A DNA stretch of 64,000 nt from Phymatolithon calcareum (lineage: Eukaryota; Rhodophyta; Florideophyceae; Hapalidiales): contig OZ345358.1 of NCBI GenBank assembly GCA_977006965.1, forward strand, positions 2,790,001 to 2,854,000, read 5' to 3'. Shown in pieces: positions 35,100-45,754 of this stretch. The translations under genes and the position numbers were made by a program. The notes below the pieces were generated by a model. The model worked only from the letters and a program-made list of their open reading frames with translations. It was not told the DNA's origin and ran no database searches. Numbering within the stretch: the stretch's first letter is position 1; every line of letters begins with the position of its first letter.

Positions 35100-36644
35100 T
35101 TAGTCATTGTCACCTGGTGGGGTCGTTGCAGAGGCTAGGTACCAGTTGCTAGCTCCATTTCGTAAACTGGGGTGAACAAGGTGCCGACGTGGGAACTGTT
35201 CAGCCGTTCGAGCCTTCTCGATTTCGAAGTATTTGAGTCTTCGTTCTGCAGCTCTCTCCAATCCTCGGTACCATTCTCTGGCGTACGGTTGTGCTGCTGT
35301 GGATGCACAGTGTCTTGCCCGCGCCCTTGTCCTGGCTGCATGTCGTTCCAGGGATTGATTCGACTCAAATCCTTGTTTTCCCTTCTTCGCATTTTCAAAG
35401 ACGTTGTACCTGTACATACAAACTAAGCCTGCTTCTTTCAGCAGCTCAGAAATTCTGTCCCTTTCTTTGTTTTGGGTCAGGACTTCCATCACTGTGTTTC
35501 CGATGAATGATATGTGGTATACTGTCTTAGAACTCAAAAGTTCTCTTACAGCATTCGCAATTTCCTCTCGCGGTGCCTTGGGAATTCTTTTAAAATATAA
35601 TGCACCTAGTCTCGGTCTCGGTCCTCTTGGAGGCATGAGGTTGCCCATCTTGTTCGCGAAGAATTTTAGCTTCTCTTTGTCAGCTTCGCTAATTTGGGTG
35701 CGTGGCTTCATTGGACGGTTGGAGGTGCTTGCTATTGTCTCCTGTCTTCTCTTCTGGTCCATATTTCCGCTTGTGTGGCCCTGGACTTTCAGTATGGCTT
35801 CCCGATATGGCATTCTCTTGAGTTGTATATCTTCATTATCGTTATCTTCAGGTCCTGTATGTTTCTCTCCATCTTGAGGGGGTGTTCCTTCGGTTGATTC
35901 TTCCATTGCTCCAGGATCTCCATTTCGGAGCCTCCTGATCTCCTCTCGGAGTGCTCTCACTGATGCCTCTAGCATGGCCACCTTTTCTTCTGTTTCTTTC
36001 AGGCCGATTTCCATTGTCTTCAGCTTCGTCTTCATCTCTTCAACATCTTCGACTGTTTGGCAGTGTTTAGCCTCCTTGTGGTTATCTCTGTGTACCATTG
36101 CCAAAAATGGTGCCAGCGTATCCTCTGTGGCTGCCAGCTTACTCTGCAGCTCTTCCACTTTGGTCTCCATGTCAGTGAATACGTCAGCTGTTATGTACCC
36201 ATTGACATCTTTCTTTGACCCACTCTTGCTCAGTGCCGTAGCTCGGGTATTAGCTACTAAAGTGGAAGGCGGAGCTTCTTTGGCCTTTTCTGCTATTCCT
36301 GCGTCCTCTTCTGTTTGAACAGCTTCTGCTTGGTCTCCGCATGTAGCTCTAGGGATGATGTTGTGGACAAATTCACTAGAATCCAGTCCCTCTTTGCCGA
36401 AGGGACATTCTCTGCACGTCAGTGCAAGGGGAGAGCGTGCACTTCCTCCTGTCAATTTCAGCGTTCCTTTCTTGCCACAGCCTCCACACTCCGCCACATT
36501 ACGGATTCTCACAAATTTTTGCCTACTGGGGTTCTCTTTTACCGTACTGGGTAAAGTCGCCATTTGCTTTGCTTTTCTCGATCTCGACTTGGATATGTTA
36601 TTGTCTTCTCTCTTGTTCTCGCCGTCTTTGCTCGCGTCGGGCAC
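35100..36644 (-). CDS. LINE-A ORF1 protein (RNA-binding, zinc finger and coiled coil)
   Basis: An intact 514-codon frame. Residues about 52-82 form a zinc-binding module (CGGCGKKGTLKL, then ALTCRECPFG). Residues about 150-250 form a long coiled coil (METKVEELQSKLAATEDTL and KETEEKVAMLEASVRALREE). Residues about 345-400 resemble the RNA-binding fold of LINE ORF1 proteins (LGALYFKRIPKAPREEIANA and HISFIGNTVMEVLTQNK). The C-terminal part is basic. ORF1 proteins coat element RNA. The frame is surprisingly intact given the truncated ORF2 downstream, suggesting a fairly recent insertion. The 5' untranslated region extends to about 37030. Confidence 0.75.
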   Translation of the reverse strand: MPDASKDGENKREDNNISKSRSRKAKQMATLPSTVKENPSRQKFVRIRNVAECGGCGKKGTLKLTGGSARSPLALTCRECPFGKEGLDSSEFVHNIIPRATCGDQAEAVQTEEDAGIAEKAKEAPPSTLVANTRATALSKSGSKKDVNGYITADVFTDMETKVEELQSKLAATEDTLAPFLAMVHRDNHKEAKHCQTVEDVEEMKTKLKTMEIGLKETEEKVAMLEASVRALREEIRRLRNGDPGAMEESTEGTPPQDGEKHTGPEDNDNEDIQLKRMPYREAILKVQGHTSGNMDQKRRQETIASTSNRPMKPRTQISEADKEKLKFFANKMGNLMPPRGPRPRLGALYFKRIPKAPREEIANAVRELLSSKTVYHISFIGNTVMEVLTQNKERDRISELLKEAGLVCMYRYNVFENAKKGKQGFESNQSLERHAARTRARARHCASTAAQPYAREWYRGLERAAERRLKYFEIEKARTAEQFPRRHLVHPSLRNGASNWYLASATTPPGDND

Positions 36645-37030
36645 GCCTTTCGCCTGTGCACGCGTAACTGCCCCGGTGGGCCGTTTTTCCTGCGCGGGCT
36701 TTTTCTAAAAAATATTTATTTTTTGCTTTTAAAATCCGCCGGCGACTGTGGGTGGCTCGCCCGGCGGCTTGATCGCCTTTTTCTTGCAATCTGCCAAGGG
36801 AGAGTCGTGTCCTTTCCCTGTTCGTCGAATCCCGGAGCGAGTTTCGACTCCATGGATGGCATCATTTGGTCCTTAGCACCCCCCGGCTGGGTTTCCCCTG
36901 AGGGGGAGGCTTGTCGTTTGTGTTGCGCTACTCGAGATGTCTTCCTGGTCCGATCGGTCCGATGAACGGGAAGCTCTTCGTGACCAAAGGCTACTGAACT
37001 TCGACGACGGGGAGCTCGAATGTGGACCAC
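36645..37030 (-). other. Probable LINE-A 5' untranslated region
   Basis: GC-rich sequence upstream of ORF1. It ends near a minus-strand TATA-like sequence (CTATAAAACC, about 37035-37045). The exact 5' end and target duplication were not found. Confidence 0.35.
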
Positions 37031-37189
37031 ATCCTACCGGTTTTATAGAAGCGCTATCCTTCGTATACCACTTTCGAGGAAATTGAAGACATTGCAGAGA
37101 GAGTGTCTGTCTGTGCAGTAGTAGGTGCATACTGGCATGAGTCAATTTCAAATTGAATTATGTTAGGATTGCATGTTACCTGCAGGTTG

Positions 37190-38120
37190 CGAAGCCGAAA
37201 AATGGACATGCACTGGATATGCTTGGTTAACAATCCAGAAGACCCTCGTACGCCTACCTATTTCTTTCTTTCCTTACTGTTGAAAGGTCGCTAACGCAAA
37301 AGATAGTCTTCTGAAGCTGTTTGAGAAGAATTTCTTATTGCTCCGAAATTTGAGAACGTCTAATGGTTCTCACGGCATAATTCCTCCACACACTTGGTGC
37401 CCACTCGTTTTTTGGCGCCAAGTGGAATGGTATGAGAGATCCAAAACAGATTCAAAATTCCCGAACAAAGTTCCGACGTGGGTTTCATCATTTTGTCGAC
37501 GAGGTCTTAGCAGAATCTCGTGATCTAGCCATACTGCCTGGAAGCGAAACTCGTGCGACCACTAATATGTTTCTTGCTGCGCATGCCAAGTCAATCGCAT
37601 GAGGAGCACGAGCCCTACAACAAGTCTATAGATGCTGCTTAAATCAGCGGCTTAAAACGCTTGAAGCTGCACAGCTTTGGTGGCGTGTACGTTCTTAATG
37701 TTGCGACTAATATCTGCAGTTTCGGCTTCGTAATTTTTGGAGGGCTTTGGGCGTACAGGCTTAAAGGACATTTGCCATTGAACACAAGCCCACGAAACCT
37801 TTCCTTCTCTTGTTGCAGCAAACGCTAACTTAAGTTAGCGCTTGAGGATGTTTTCAAACAGCTCCTCACTGTTCACGAATTCAAGTACTTCGAGCAGTTT
37901 CTCAATGCAAATTTCCTCAGCCGCTTTGGTGCCAACTACACCAATACACGAAACCTTCACGGGATGTAACCTTTTAGCATGACGTGTGTATGTATTCACT
38001 CTGCAAACTTTGAGTCATATTGTTGCTGAACCGAATATGAAATTTCCTTTTCTTTCCCCATGAAGTTGTAGAGGCGGGCAAGATTCTGGCCCCTGAGTAC
38101 TGCAATGTTTGTTTGGTATA
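37190..38120. other. No recognisable gene
   Basis: Short ORFs without motifs. Nothing further supportable. Confidence 0.35.
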
Positions 38121-38227
38121 TCGGGAAAGTTGATGGGGATATATGCTGATTTATTTTAAAAAAGCTCCCAAAGCCTCAAATTGAGTAACAGGGCAGCTTC
38201 TCGCTGTTTTCCATACTCCTCTCTCTA

Positions 38228-39660
38228 CTATCCTTCTAATATCTCCTTAATCCGAATTTCTCTCCCTGTGAGGGCCCGAGAAAGTCTTTTGCATTCATAT
38301 TCCGTTTCTTGGTCCATCTTCATAGACCGTAGTACACGTTGCAACTCGATAAACTCCACCACAGCACCAGTCCCAAAGTACTTCGCCAGAATGGATTTTC
38401 TCCGCAAAGGAACTCTGTTGAAAATGACTCTCAAGCATCTCAACCTCGCAGTTCTGTCCCTTATATATAGCACTCCTGGTAGGTCGTTCAGTACGCCGAT
38501 CGGGATTTTAACTGTCCGGCCCTCTTCTTCCAACGACCAGACTTTGACTGTTGCTTGTAAGCGTCGCTTTTTTGACACCATAACTTCTTCCGCTTGTTTC
38601 AGAGCTTCTTTAAGGTGTTCCTCTTCCCCGAGATACCAAATGTCCTTTGATATGTCTTCCAGATCATCTTCTTTTCCCTGGTATTCTTCTGAAAGCTCCA
38701 GGAACTTCCTCCGTCTTACCAAGCTGAAGGTGAACCTTTCAGCCTGGTGCATTCTCCTCATCTGTGGGCTGGCGAGACTACAGAGCACTCGCATTCTCTC
38801 CCTTCGATACTCGGCATATTTTCCGAAAACGTATCTGTAGAAATGACCTTCTGCTGCTTCAATTGCCGATAGTAGTCGTTTCGTGATCGGTGTCAGGTGA
38901 ATGGCATACTCCCATTTGGGGAGAATCAACGACTTGAAAATCCTGAGGCACGTATTTGGTTGGAGCCCTCTGACGTTCAAGCCAATTTGGCGGAGTTTGT
39001 GTATGCATTCCATCGCATTCCGAACTCTTGAGATTGCTGTATCGGCGGTGATTCCGTTGTTGTTCATACTGATCCCGAGGTAGGACTGACTCCAGGCCTG
39101 GTGCAGCTCTTTTCCTGCAAGGAAGAATTTCTTCTTTAGGACCTCGCTCTTTCCTGGCTTCGTGTTCCATTTCATGGAGTTCTCGGCTGCCCACTTTGTA
39201 GCTATGTCCAATAGTTTTTGCAATCCTTTTGCATTCTTTGCCTGAAGAAGAACTCCATCCGCAAATAGCTGCGCTGGATGGTCAGACACTGTTCTTGTTA
39301 CTTAGGCGGCAGCTTCGGCGAACGTATCCATGAATATGTTATATAGGCACGGACTAAGCGGGGAGCCCTGCGGAACACCTCGGTCGATAATTCACCACGT
39401 TTTCGTTTCATCTCCTGCCGACGTGATCCACGACGGTTTCATCAGGTAAGATACCATCTTTGTTATGTGCACCGGCAACTTTTTCTTCAGTCGCTCGAGG
39501 AGGATATCCCTCGGGACGCTGTCATGCGCTGCTGACAAATTAAGTACAGCAACGAACGGGTGACCATTTTGCATAGTATTCTTTGCGCGAAGAATGGCCA
39601 AATATTTGCTCTTGTCTCTCCGAAAATCCAGTTGCGCTCTGTTAAACCGGTAGTGATCCC
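38228..39660 (-). pseudogene. LINE-A ORF2, 3' part: RT palm and C-terminal region
   Basis: Resumes after the inserted transposon with SYIRDHYRFNRAQLDFRR, then FVAVLNLSAAHDSVPRD, RGVPQGSPLSPCLYN and the active-site box LFADGVLLQA. An active RT has FADD here; the second Asp is Gly, so catalysis is lost. There is also a stop after TKTW and another near 39300. The 353-codon frame 39289-38228 covers thumb and C terminus (KPGKSEVLKKK, YLGISMNNNGI, LNVRGLQPNTCLRIFK). The C-terminal segment (TARLRCLRVIFNRVPLRRKS) recurs at 61224-61484. Confidence 0.88.
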
Positions 39661-40615
39661 TTATGTATGAGTCTAGTGTCTATGTGCCGAACGTCCTCAA
39701 TTGAGGACCCAGTCCTCAAATGAGGACGGATTCAAAAGCTCGGAAAAGTTAGTAAATCGAACGCAGAACGGATCATCTGCGCCATTACTGAAAAGCCGAA
39801 CTTGTGTAGTGGGTGAGGAGTACCGCAACTACTACCTTAAAATCTCTTCGTTCGGCGCTAGCAATGAAAATATAGTGGTCACCCAGAAGTACCAGACCTG
39901 CCATGCCACGAGAAAAAGTCCGGCCCCTCGTGGTCGGTACATCCATACTCACAAAGGAAGCATCGGTGACAGGTCTCGTAGAATGCTCCAGACAATATGG
40001 AGCCTTTTCCAAGTAGAAAAGGTGTGTGGTATTGTTCAGGAGGTACTGGAGGAAAACTGAATGGTCGCGCGAGCATATCACTTTGCGTAAAATGTGTCAT
40101 AGTTTGGCGTTCGCCGAAGAAGACTAATTTTAAGGCAGTCAACCTGTTCAACGTCAAGATAGGGGACACTGAAGATGGCATTGCAGAAGCTCACCAGCCT
40201 TGAACCGAGCCAACACCGGCAAAGCGCAGTACCACCCAGGACTGCTTACAGTACTCATCCTCGCCCATCTTCATCGCGAAACGCCAGTTTATCATCCACA
40301 GTCACAATCAGAAGCTCATCAAATAGACAAAAAAGCATCCATAAAACCTTTACCATCTCTAAACGCCCTTTTCCGGGCTCTCTCTCCTACGTCTTGAAGG
40401 GCTCTTGGGACCAACCATCACAAAACGAACCTGATGTCGTCGTGCCTGACCGCGAGCCGAATACTGTCGCTTTTGGGGAACCATGGTACGAGCGCCAAGC
40501 TTCAGGACCGAATCGGGTCTAAGTTTCCTCTCAGTTCTGAAGACTTTGCGCTCTTACCAGAGACATCTTATCAGAAAATGATGGTATTGGTATTCATACA
40601 GAGTAAGATTGCGTC

Positions 40616-40861
40616 ATGAAGATTTTTCCCAAAGTTCACATGGGAAATTTTTCTGCTCAGGCGTTCGCTAAGCTGAGAATAATTGGACAACAAGAGACTA
40701 CATTGACAGAGATGATTGAGTTTTTCGGAATAATTATCCTCATGACAAGAGTTGAGCTCAGCGCCGAGAGAAATTTTTGGAGGGCAACAAGGCCAATTAA
40801 GTATCTCAACTCTCCTTCTTCTTCAAAGACTGGTATGCCTCTCGCCGAACACTTCCAGTGA
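40616..40861 (+). pseudogene. PiggyBac-type transposase N-terminal remnant
   Basis: Eighty-one codons. TEMIEFFGIIILMTRVELSA, then ERNFWRAT and SSKTGMPLAEHF match the start of the piggyBac (DDE_Tnp_1_7) transposase core, whose usual pattern is an FxG-like helix, a YWS-like segment and a 'M...RF' helix. The catalytic Asp positions lie further downstream and are not recognisable, partly because of the hAT insertion. Small frames further right (41940-42146) may be its remains. Confidence 0.5.
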
Positions 40862-41027
40862 ATATCATTCACTGCTCAACAAAGTGGAACATGTAGTCTG
40901 CGCAGCACCGCTGGTCGCTCGGTCAAGATTCTGTCGATGCCATATCTGACCCCAGAAAGCGCACTGTGCCTCCGTCGGACCTGAGATGTTTCCGTGAGTC
41001 CATATGCCGTTGGTATGGGAACGGAGG

Positions 41028-41755
41028 CAGGCATTGGGAGCACCATGTTTCACTTTATTGGAGCGTGTAGTAATAGAGTTCCATTATGTTGCAATAGTTT
41101 GCGGACAGAACCATTATGTTGCAACAGATTGACAACGGCCATTAGTAATGCAATAGTGTTGGTTGGTAATGGGGAGTCATTAGACATCTACGGCAAGTCT
41201 AAGAGAATTTGCTGCTCGGCATCTTCATTGCCACCTGCAACGCAGGATAGCAAATGAGAATAAGGCGTACCCCAACCCCGTCCCTTGGGAAACGTCACCT
41301 GCGGTGTGGTGTTTTTGCAGTTTTGTCCACGTGGGCATGTGTACACAAAACAAGGTACATCCAGCTGGTCAGGTTGGCCTGTTCGGCGGGAAGTGATTTT
41401 CTTCACGGTATCGTCGTTCTTCTTCATAAGCGCCTTGACAACAGACTGCGGTTTAGGCTTCGGTGCCATTCTTGGAACGGACAGAATCGTCGCAGTAGCG
41501 TGGTAGGGAGTCGTCGTTCTGTTCACAGATAGACACCAATTTGACGATGGGAGAAAAGATGGTCGGGTAGACTTCACAAATACCTCTACGTAATAGTCGT
41601 ACTCAGCTAGGATGATCTTCATTTTACAGTCAATATATGCTTCATAGTCGGTCACGAAACATTACGTATTGCAATACCACGAACAGAACCATTACTGTTG
41701 CATTACCAACATGTTGCATTATATTGCATTAACAGTATGTTGCTCCCAATGCCTG
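41028..41755 (-). mobile_element. Deleted hAT element, 728 bp, inside the piggyBac-like element
   Basis: Perfect 8-bp target duplication AACGGAGG (41020-41027 and 41756-41763). Perfect 15-bp terminal inverted repeats CAGGCATTGGGAGCA and its complement. Subterminal GTTGCAATA/GTTGCATTA repeats. Only the start of the transposase remains. It belongs to the same family as 59786-60882, judged by both ends and protein. Confidence 0.93.
41188..41469 (-). pseudogene. hAT transposase N-terminal zinc finger, truncated
   Basis: Starting at the internal ATG at 41469: MAPKPKPQSVVKALMKKNDD, then VPCFVYTCPRGQNCKNTTPQ and GWGTPYSHLLSCVAGG. The Cys, Cys, Trp and HLLSC positions form a BED-like DNA-binding finger, the usual first domain of hAT transposases. 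The homologous ORF at 60059-60610 continues into the transposase body; this copy ends after the finger. Confidence 0.7.
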
Positions 41756-42342
41756 AACGGAGGTCACTAACCGGAGAACGGTTGAGAGATACAGCACTCG
41801 GCGAGTGGAAGAAGTGCGATAATCCTTCATCTTCAACAAGTGCGACTATAGTTCATAGGAGTCATCAACTCTTCTGGCAATTTGCGTGATTCTTAGATGA
41901 CTTTTATTCTCAGGTGCCCGTGCAGAGGGTCAGCAGCACATGAAGCAGCGAAGGTATTGTCAAGTGATGTTCGAGCAACTCATCGGTAACACATTTGCCA
42001 CGCGCATTACTCGTCGACGTTTCGTCGCTAAAGAACCTATATTTGCATTCGCGAGCGGTGTTAGAACCCTCTTAACTCCCGAGAAAAAGAAAAGGAGGAC
42101 TCAGGATATCATAGTGACTACTTGTGCTGTTCAAAACAACTGCTAGTTGGGAAATTCAAGACGAAGACCCTCTTGTGCTCATATTCTAATAGGCGTGAAA
42201 ATGCCACACTATATATTTGTGGCGCTTCTACTGGCAGGAACTGTTTCGCTAAGCACGTTGAAGACTTCCTTGAGCTTCACGCTTTTAACGAGCTTGATAG
42301 TGCCTAGCTTTCGTTTCCAAAACTTAAAATCATTTTCAGTCC

Positions 42343-43517
42343 TCAATTGAGGAAAAAATCCCGGCACATAGACACTAGGGCGGAATCGATTATCTTCTTG
42401 ACCTGACTCAGTAGAGAGATAGGCCTGCAGTTTGCCGCAATGTGTGCTGGACCTTTCTTGTAGAGGGAAATAAGTGTTGCTTGCCGCCATTGTCGTGGGA
42501 GGCACCTCAGTCGCCCGCATGTCTCCCACAGAGCAAGATTCAATTCGAAACCGACCTCCTTGTTTGCGTGTAGCATCTCCACAGCAACGCCGTCTGGGCC
42601 CACAGCTTTTCCTCTTGGCGCTCTGTTAAAGGCTCTACGAAGATGCCTCCTCATTGCTCTGTTAACGGTAAACCTGTCAATGGTCACTTTCCAATCCTTC
42701 TCCGCTTTGCACACGTTCGAGATGAACTCGGAAAACTTGCTCGAGTGCACTGGGGCTGCTAGGGCCCGGTTAATACCAGTTCGTCGCTCCTTGGACTTCA
42801 TAACCTTGCGCGCGACATTTGCAGCCTCAGTGGGGCCCATCTTCTCGATTCCTTCTATTTATTTTTCAAATTGGTCCTCCTTCGATTTCCGTACCCTTTT
42901 CTGGATCAGCGCTTTGACGTTTTGCAGCTCAGCTTTGTCTGCTTGGAGACCCATCCTTTGTACCCTTTTGTAAATCCTTGTTCTTTTCTTGGATAATCGA
43001 TCGAGTTCTCTGTTCCAGAACGTCTTGTATCGTCCCGGCCTAGGCTTGTCGGAGGTCCAGGGCTTTATGATCTTGACAAGTAGAATTTTGTACAAAGCAT
43101 TGAGGTCATCTTCATTGATACAAGCGCACAGTTTTTGGATCATCTCTGGGGCCCACGAGGATATTTCCGCACTGGCCTGTGCCGCTCGTTCTGGGCATTT
43201 CCTTGCTGCTCTTGATATGAACTTTTCCTTCTGCTGTGAGACAATTTTGTGATTCAAGAATCGCATTCGAACCGGTGTGCAACCGGTGTGTGCTCTGTGT
43301 TACCATCCCATGATCCGTTCTGACCATACAGAACTTCAGCTTCTGCTGACTTTGTAAGAAATATGTCGATATTGCTTCTCCCTTGATTTGTCACGAATGC
43401 GGGGCTGCTCGCAGTCCTTATTCTCCAGTTGTGCCTCTCTGCCCACGAAACAATCTTGGTCCCCCTCCAGTTTCCCTTAAGGTCCCAAAGTCTGTGTCTC
43501 GCGTTCAGGTCACCCAT
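42343..43517 (-). pseudogene. LINE-A ORF2, 5' part: endonuclease end and RT start
   Basis: Three minus-strand blocks. 43517-43254 has MGDLNARHRLWDLKGN and RSNIDIFLTKSAE; the Asp and Asn of GDLN and the D in NIDIF are family-typical catalytic positions. 43266-42859 has DKPRPGRYKTFWNRELDRLS. 42840-42343 has LRRAFNRAPRGKAVGPDGVA and RQWRQATLISLYKKGPAHIA then CRPISLLS, the RT fingers. The blocks are in different frames, so the gene is broken, and the last is cut by the transposon at KIIDSAL. Confidence 0.85.
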
Positions 43518-43544
43518 GATGACAGTGAAAGTTGATGCTGTGAC

Positions 43545-44020
43545 GAGATTCTAGCATGCTAAAGAACGTGAAGGATATTGTTGCTTTTGCGTCTGCTAAC
43601 GAACATTGGTGGTATCGACTTTCACACATTCCCTTTTTATATACAGACGTAAAGAACGATTCTGGCAACGGTTCCATCCGTCACGAAATAATATTAATTC
43701 ACTGTACGATTCTACCGTCGTTTGTTTCCATGTCGCTCCACGACATGTGTCGAAAATTACAAAGCAGCTTTCAAATCGCCATGACACATTTCTCAATTAT
43801 TGTAGCGCAACGAAAAGTCTCTCAGGTGCAATGATAACTGACAAAGGGAGCTTCAATTAAACAGAAATCCAATCCATTGTAAGAAGTGCACGTCACATTG
43901 TCATAGATGCTCCACGCAACTCTCCAAGTCACAGGCGATACAAGCCCATATGAACGCCTTCAAAAAGTGGTTATTAGAGCCAAGCGAGCTCCCCACCTAG
44001 ACAAACCAGGGCAAGGCGAA
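43545..44020. other. Upstream region of the secreted-protein pair
   Basis: Only non-coding-looking short ORFs on both strands. This is presumably the promoter region of the gene at 44053. No TATA box in convincing position was identified. Confidence 0.3.
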
Positions 44021-44052
44021 GTTCAATTGTGAAGACGTTTCGACCGGGAACC

Positions 44053-44610
44053 ATGTGGCGGGGCTATTGCTTTCCGTTAGTGTTTTTGATTGCCTTCTTC
44101 GCGCTTTCTGTTCTTGCTTTCGCCGACAAGGAAGGCTACACCCATGCCGACAATAGCGATGGGCGTATAGAACCGTATACCTGGGGCCATGGAGAAGATG
44201 CACAGAACCGCACTCTCGAGGAGCACCACGTGAGGGAAGACGGGTCTGTCGTTCGCAGGCGCCATGTGATCGAAGAGTGGTACGAAGGACACTGGCACGC
44301 TTCGCGCAATGAATATGTATCTGAAGCCGAAGTGAAAGCGGAAGGCAGAATGGATCAAACGATGCCACTGCATTGCAGTTGCAAGCGAGGTCCCCCCGGA
44401 ACCGGCGACTGTTATGACTTTACTCCTCGCGGTTCCTGGTACTGCATTCGCAGAAATTGTAACCCGACCTACGAATGTGTCAGTCGAAACACGGGCCTTA
44501 CCTGCGTACGCCATTTGACAAAGAAGAGGGTAGTCCCTGTCGGGGACGGCAAATGCCGTTATGAACATCATGAAGGAGTCATATATGTACCGCACGCATC
44601 GACGTCGTAG
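44053..44610 (+). CDS. Secreted protein with VVRRRHV motif and 8-Cys C-terminal domain (short paralogue)
   Basis: I start at the second ATG (the frame opens at 44029) because it begins a signal peptide: MWRGYCF, then PLVFLIAFFALSVLAFA. The product is 185 residues. Residues about 55-80 contain GSVVRRRHVIEEWYEGHWH. The C-terminal 80 residues have eight cysteines in the order CSC, CYDF, WYC, NC, ECV, LTC and KC, with GPPGTGDCYDF and RNTGLTCVRH, and end IYVPHAS. Both blocks are conserved in the downstream paralogue at 45755-47818. It is a single exon. A disulfide-bonded extracellular role is inferred; the family is unknown to me. AATAAA at about 44816 could serve polyadenylation. Confidence 0.75.
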   Translation: MWRGYCFPLVFLIAFFALSVLAFADKEGYTHADNSDGRIEPYTWGHGEDAQNRTLEEHHVREDGSVVRRRHVIEEWYEGHWHASRNEYVSEAEVKAEGRMDQTMPLHCSCKRGPPGTGDCYDFTPRGSWYCIRRNCNPTYECVSRNTGLTCVRHLTKKRVVPVGDGKCRYEHHEGVIYVPHASTS

Positions 44611-45754
44611 AGAAGGGAAGATGCAATTGCGAGCGTAGTCTAATGAGTCAGTGCCAAGCCCTCAGGCTTGTATCCAGAAAAGTTGCGACGGAATAATTTC
44701 GACGAGAGAGCGATTTTATTGTTCTCCTAGAGCTCTACTACGAATAGGAACTGAAAACAGAAGGATCGCTCTCTGCAAAACAAATGTTTCGTATTGAACA
44801 AGTATCCGGGAAACGAATAAATTTTACTGAAGGTCTTCTGAAATGGAAGCATTCTTGGTATGCCCTTAACGCGCCTCACCTTGCTACGCAGTTCGTATCT
44901 TTTGCAGCTCCCGCGATGAGTACTTGACTTGTGAAATGCTATCCACCTTATCAGCAGTAGGGATGCTTTAGTCTTCGTTTTTCCTATACTTGAAATCTAT
45001 ATTTCCACAACTGTGAGACGTACATTCCTAATTCAGGTACAGTTAAAGATACCCTAAAACGAGGAAGAAAAATCAGACTATGAACTAGATAACTTCTTTC
45101 ATGGATGCTATACCACCAAGACAAATCATGAAATAAACCCAGAATATTGTCCTTTTTTTGGTGTTCAAACTTTCTAGAAGAGGCCTTTTCGTCCCAAAAA
45201 CCGTTTCGCACCAACGTGGTAAGTTTTCGTAAAGTTTACAAATCTAGTTCAATTGATGCACTTCCGCGACCTGGGAAGCTTAGCAAAATAAGCACCTGGA
45301 GAGTACGAGAAGGTGACGTGTTTACCTGTCAACTAGCTTCTGTAGTATTTCGACCGAAAGCACCCGAAATAATACGGAAGAGCAGGTGGTCCGATTATAG
45401 AACTGTCAAACCCTGGATTCAATGTGCCATTGGTGAGCTGTTTACAACACTCTGTCTTCATTGCACTGCATTATTATTTCGTGGGTAATATATCTTGCAT
45501 GGAGCTGCCTTCGCCAGGACACCCAAGAAATATTCAAGTCCCGCCAACAAAGAATGATTCAAACAAGAAGCTCGAAGTCTCCTTGACGTATTTGAAAATT
45601 TCTATGCTAGCGGCCACGATAAAATCATGCCTACAGAATTTCCTTAAATGGCTGAAAGCAAATGTGGAGAGTCAGATACACTCTTTCTCACCAACCTCAA
45701 CCCATCTCCATGGGCATGCGAGTCTCGGGAAACATGTTGGAACGGCGGCAGATG

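Larger units (their letters stand above)
39677..42374 (+). mobile_element. 2.7-kb piggyBac-like DNA transposon with CTAG target duplication
   Basis: Perfect 13-bp terminal inverted repeats TGTCTATGTGCCG (39677-39689) and its complement (42362-42374), flanked by CTAG at 39673-39676 and 42375-42378. Removing the element and one CTAG restores the LINE-A frame (IIDSA-LDSYIRDHYR). Just inside each end is a palindrome GTCCTCAATTGAGGAC (39693-39708; one base short at 42339-42353), plus a variant at 39712-39727. A 13-bp end plus spacer plus internal inverted repeat is the piggyBac layout, and the plus-strand ORF at 40616-40861 looks piggyBac-like. Known piggyBac elements use TTAA, so CTAG is unusual. 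A hAT sits inside at 41028-41755. Confidence 0.85.
38136..43526 (-). mobile_element. LINE-A copy 1 (5'-truncated), split by a DNA transposon
   Basis: Flanked by a perfect 11-bp target duplication GAAAGTTGATG (38125-38135 and 43527-43537). From 5' to 3' on the minus strand it reads endonuclease second half (MGDLNARHRLWDLKGN), the linker (KTFWNRELDRLSKKRTRIYK) and RT fingers (PRGKAVGPDGVAVEML). The insertion at 39677-42374 interrupts it here, and it resumes with RT palm (DRGVPQGSPLSPCLYN, QLFADGVLLQAKN) and the C-terminal region to about 38228. A 3' untranslated tail with AATAAA follows. Without the insert the element is about 2.7 kb. Confidence 0.9.

Noticed and set aside
34445-43526. ORF1 plus endonuclease start (34.4-36.6 kb) and the rest of ORF2 (38.1-43.5 kb) as one LINE split by rearrangement
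   Set aside because: The right-hand part has its own perfect 11-bp target duplication at its two ends, so it is an independent 5'-truncated insertion. The coincidence that it begins where the other stops is noted but not needed.
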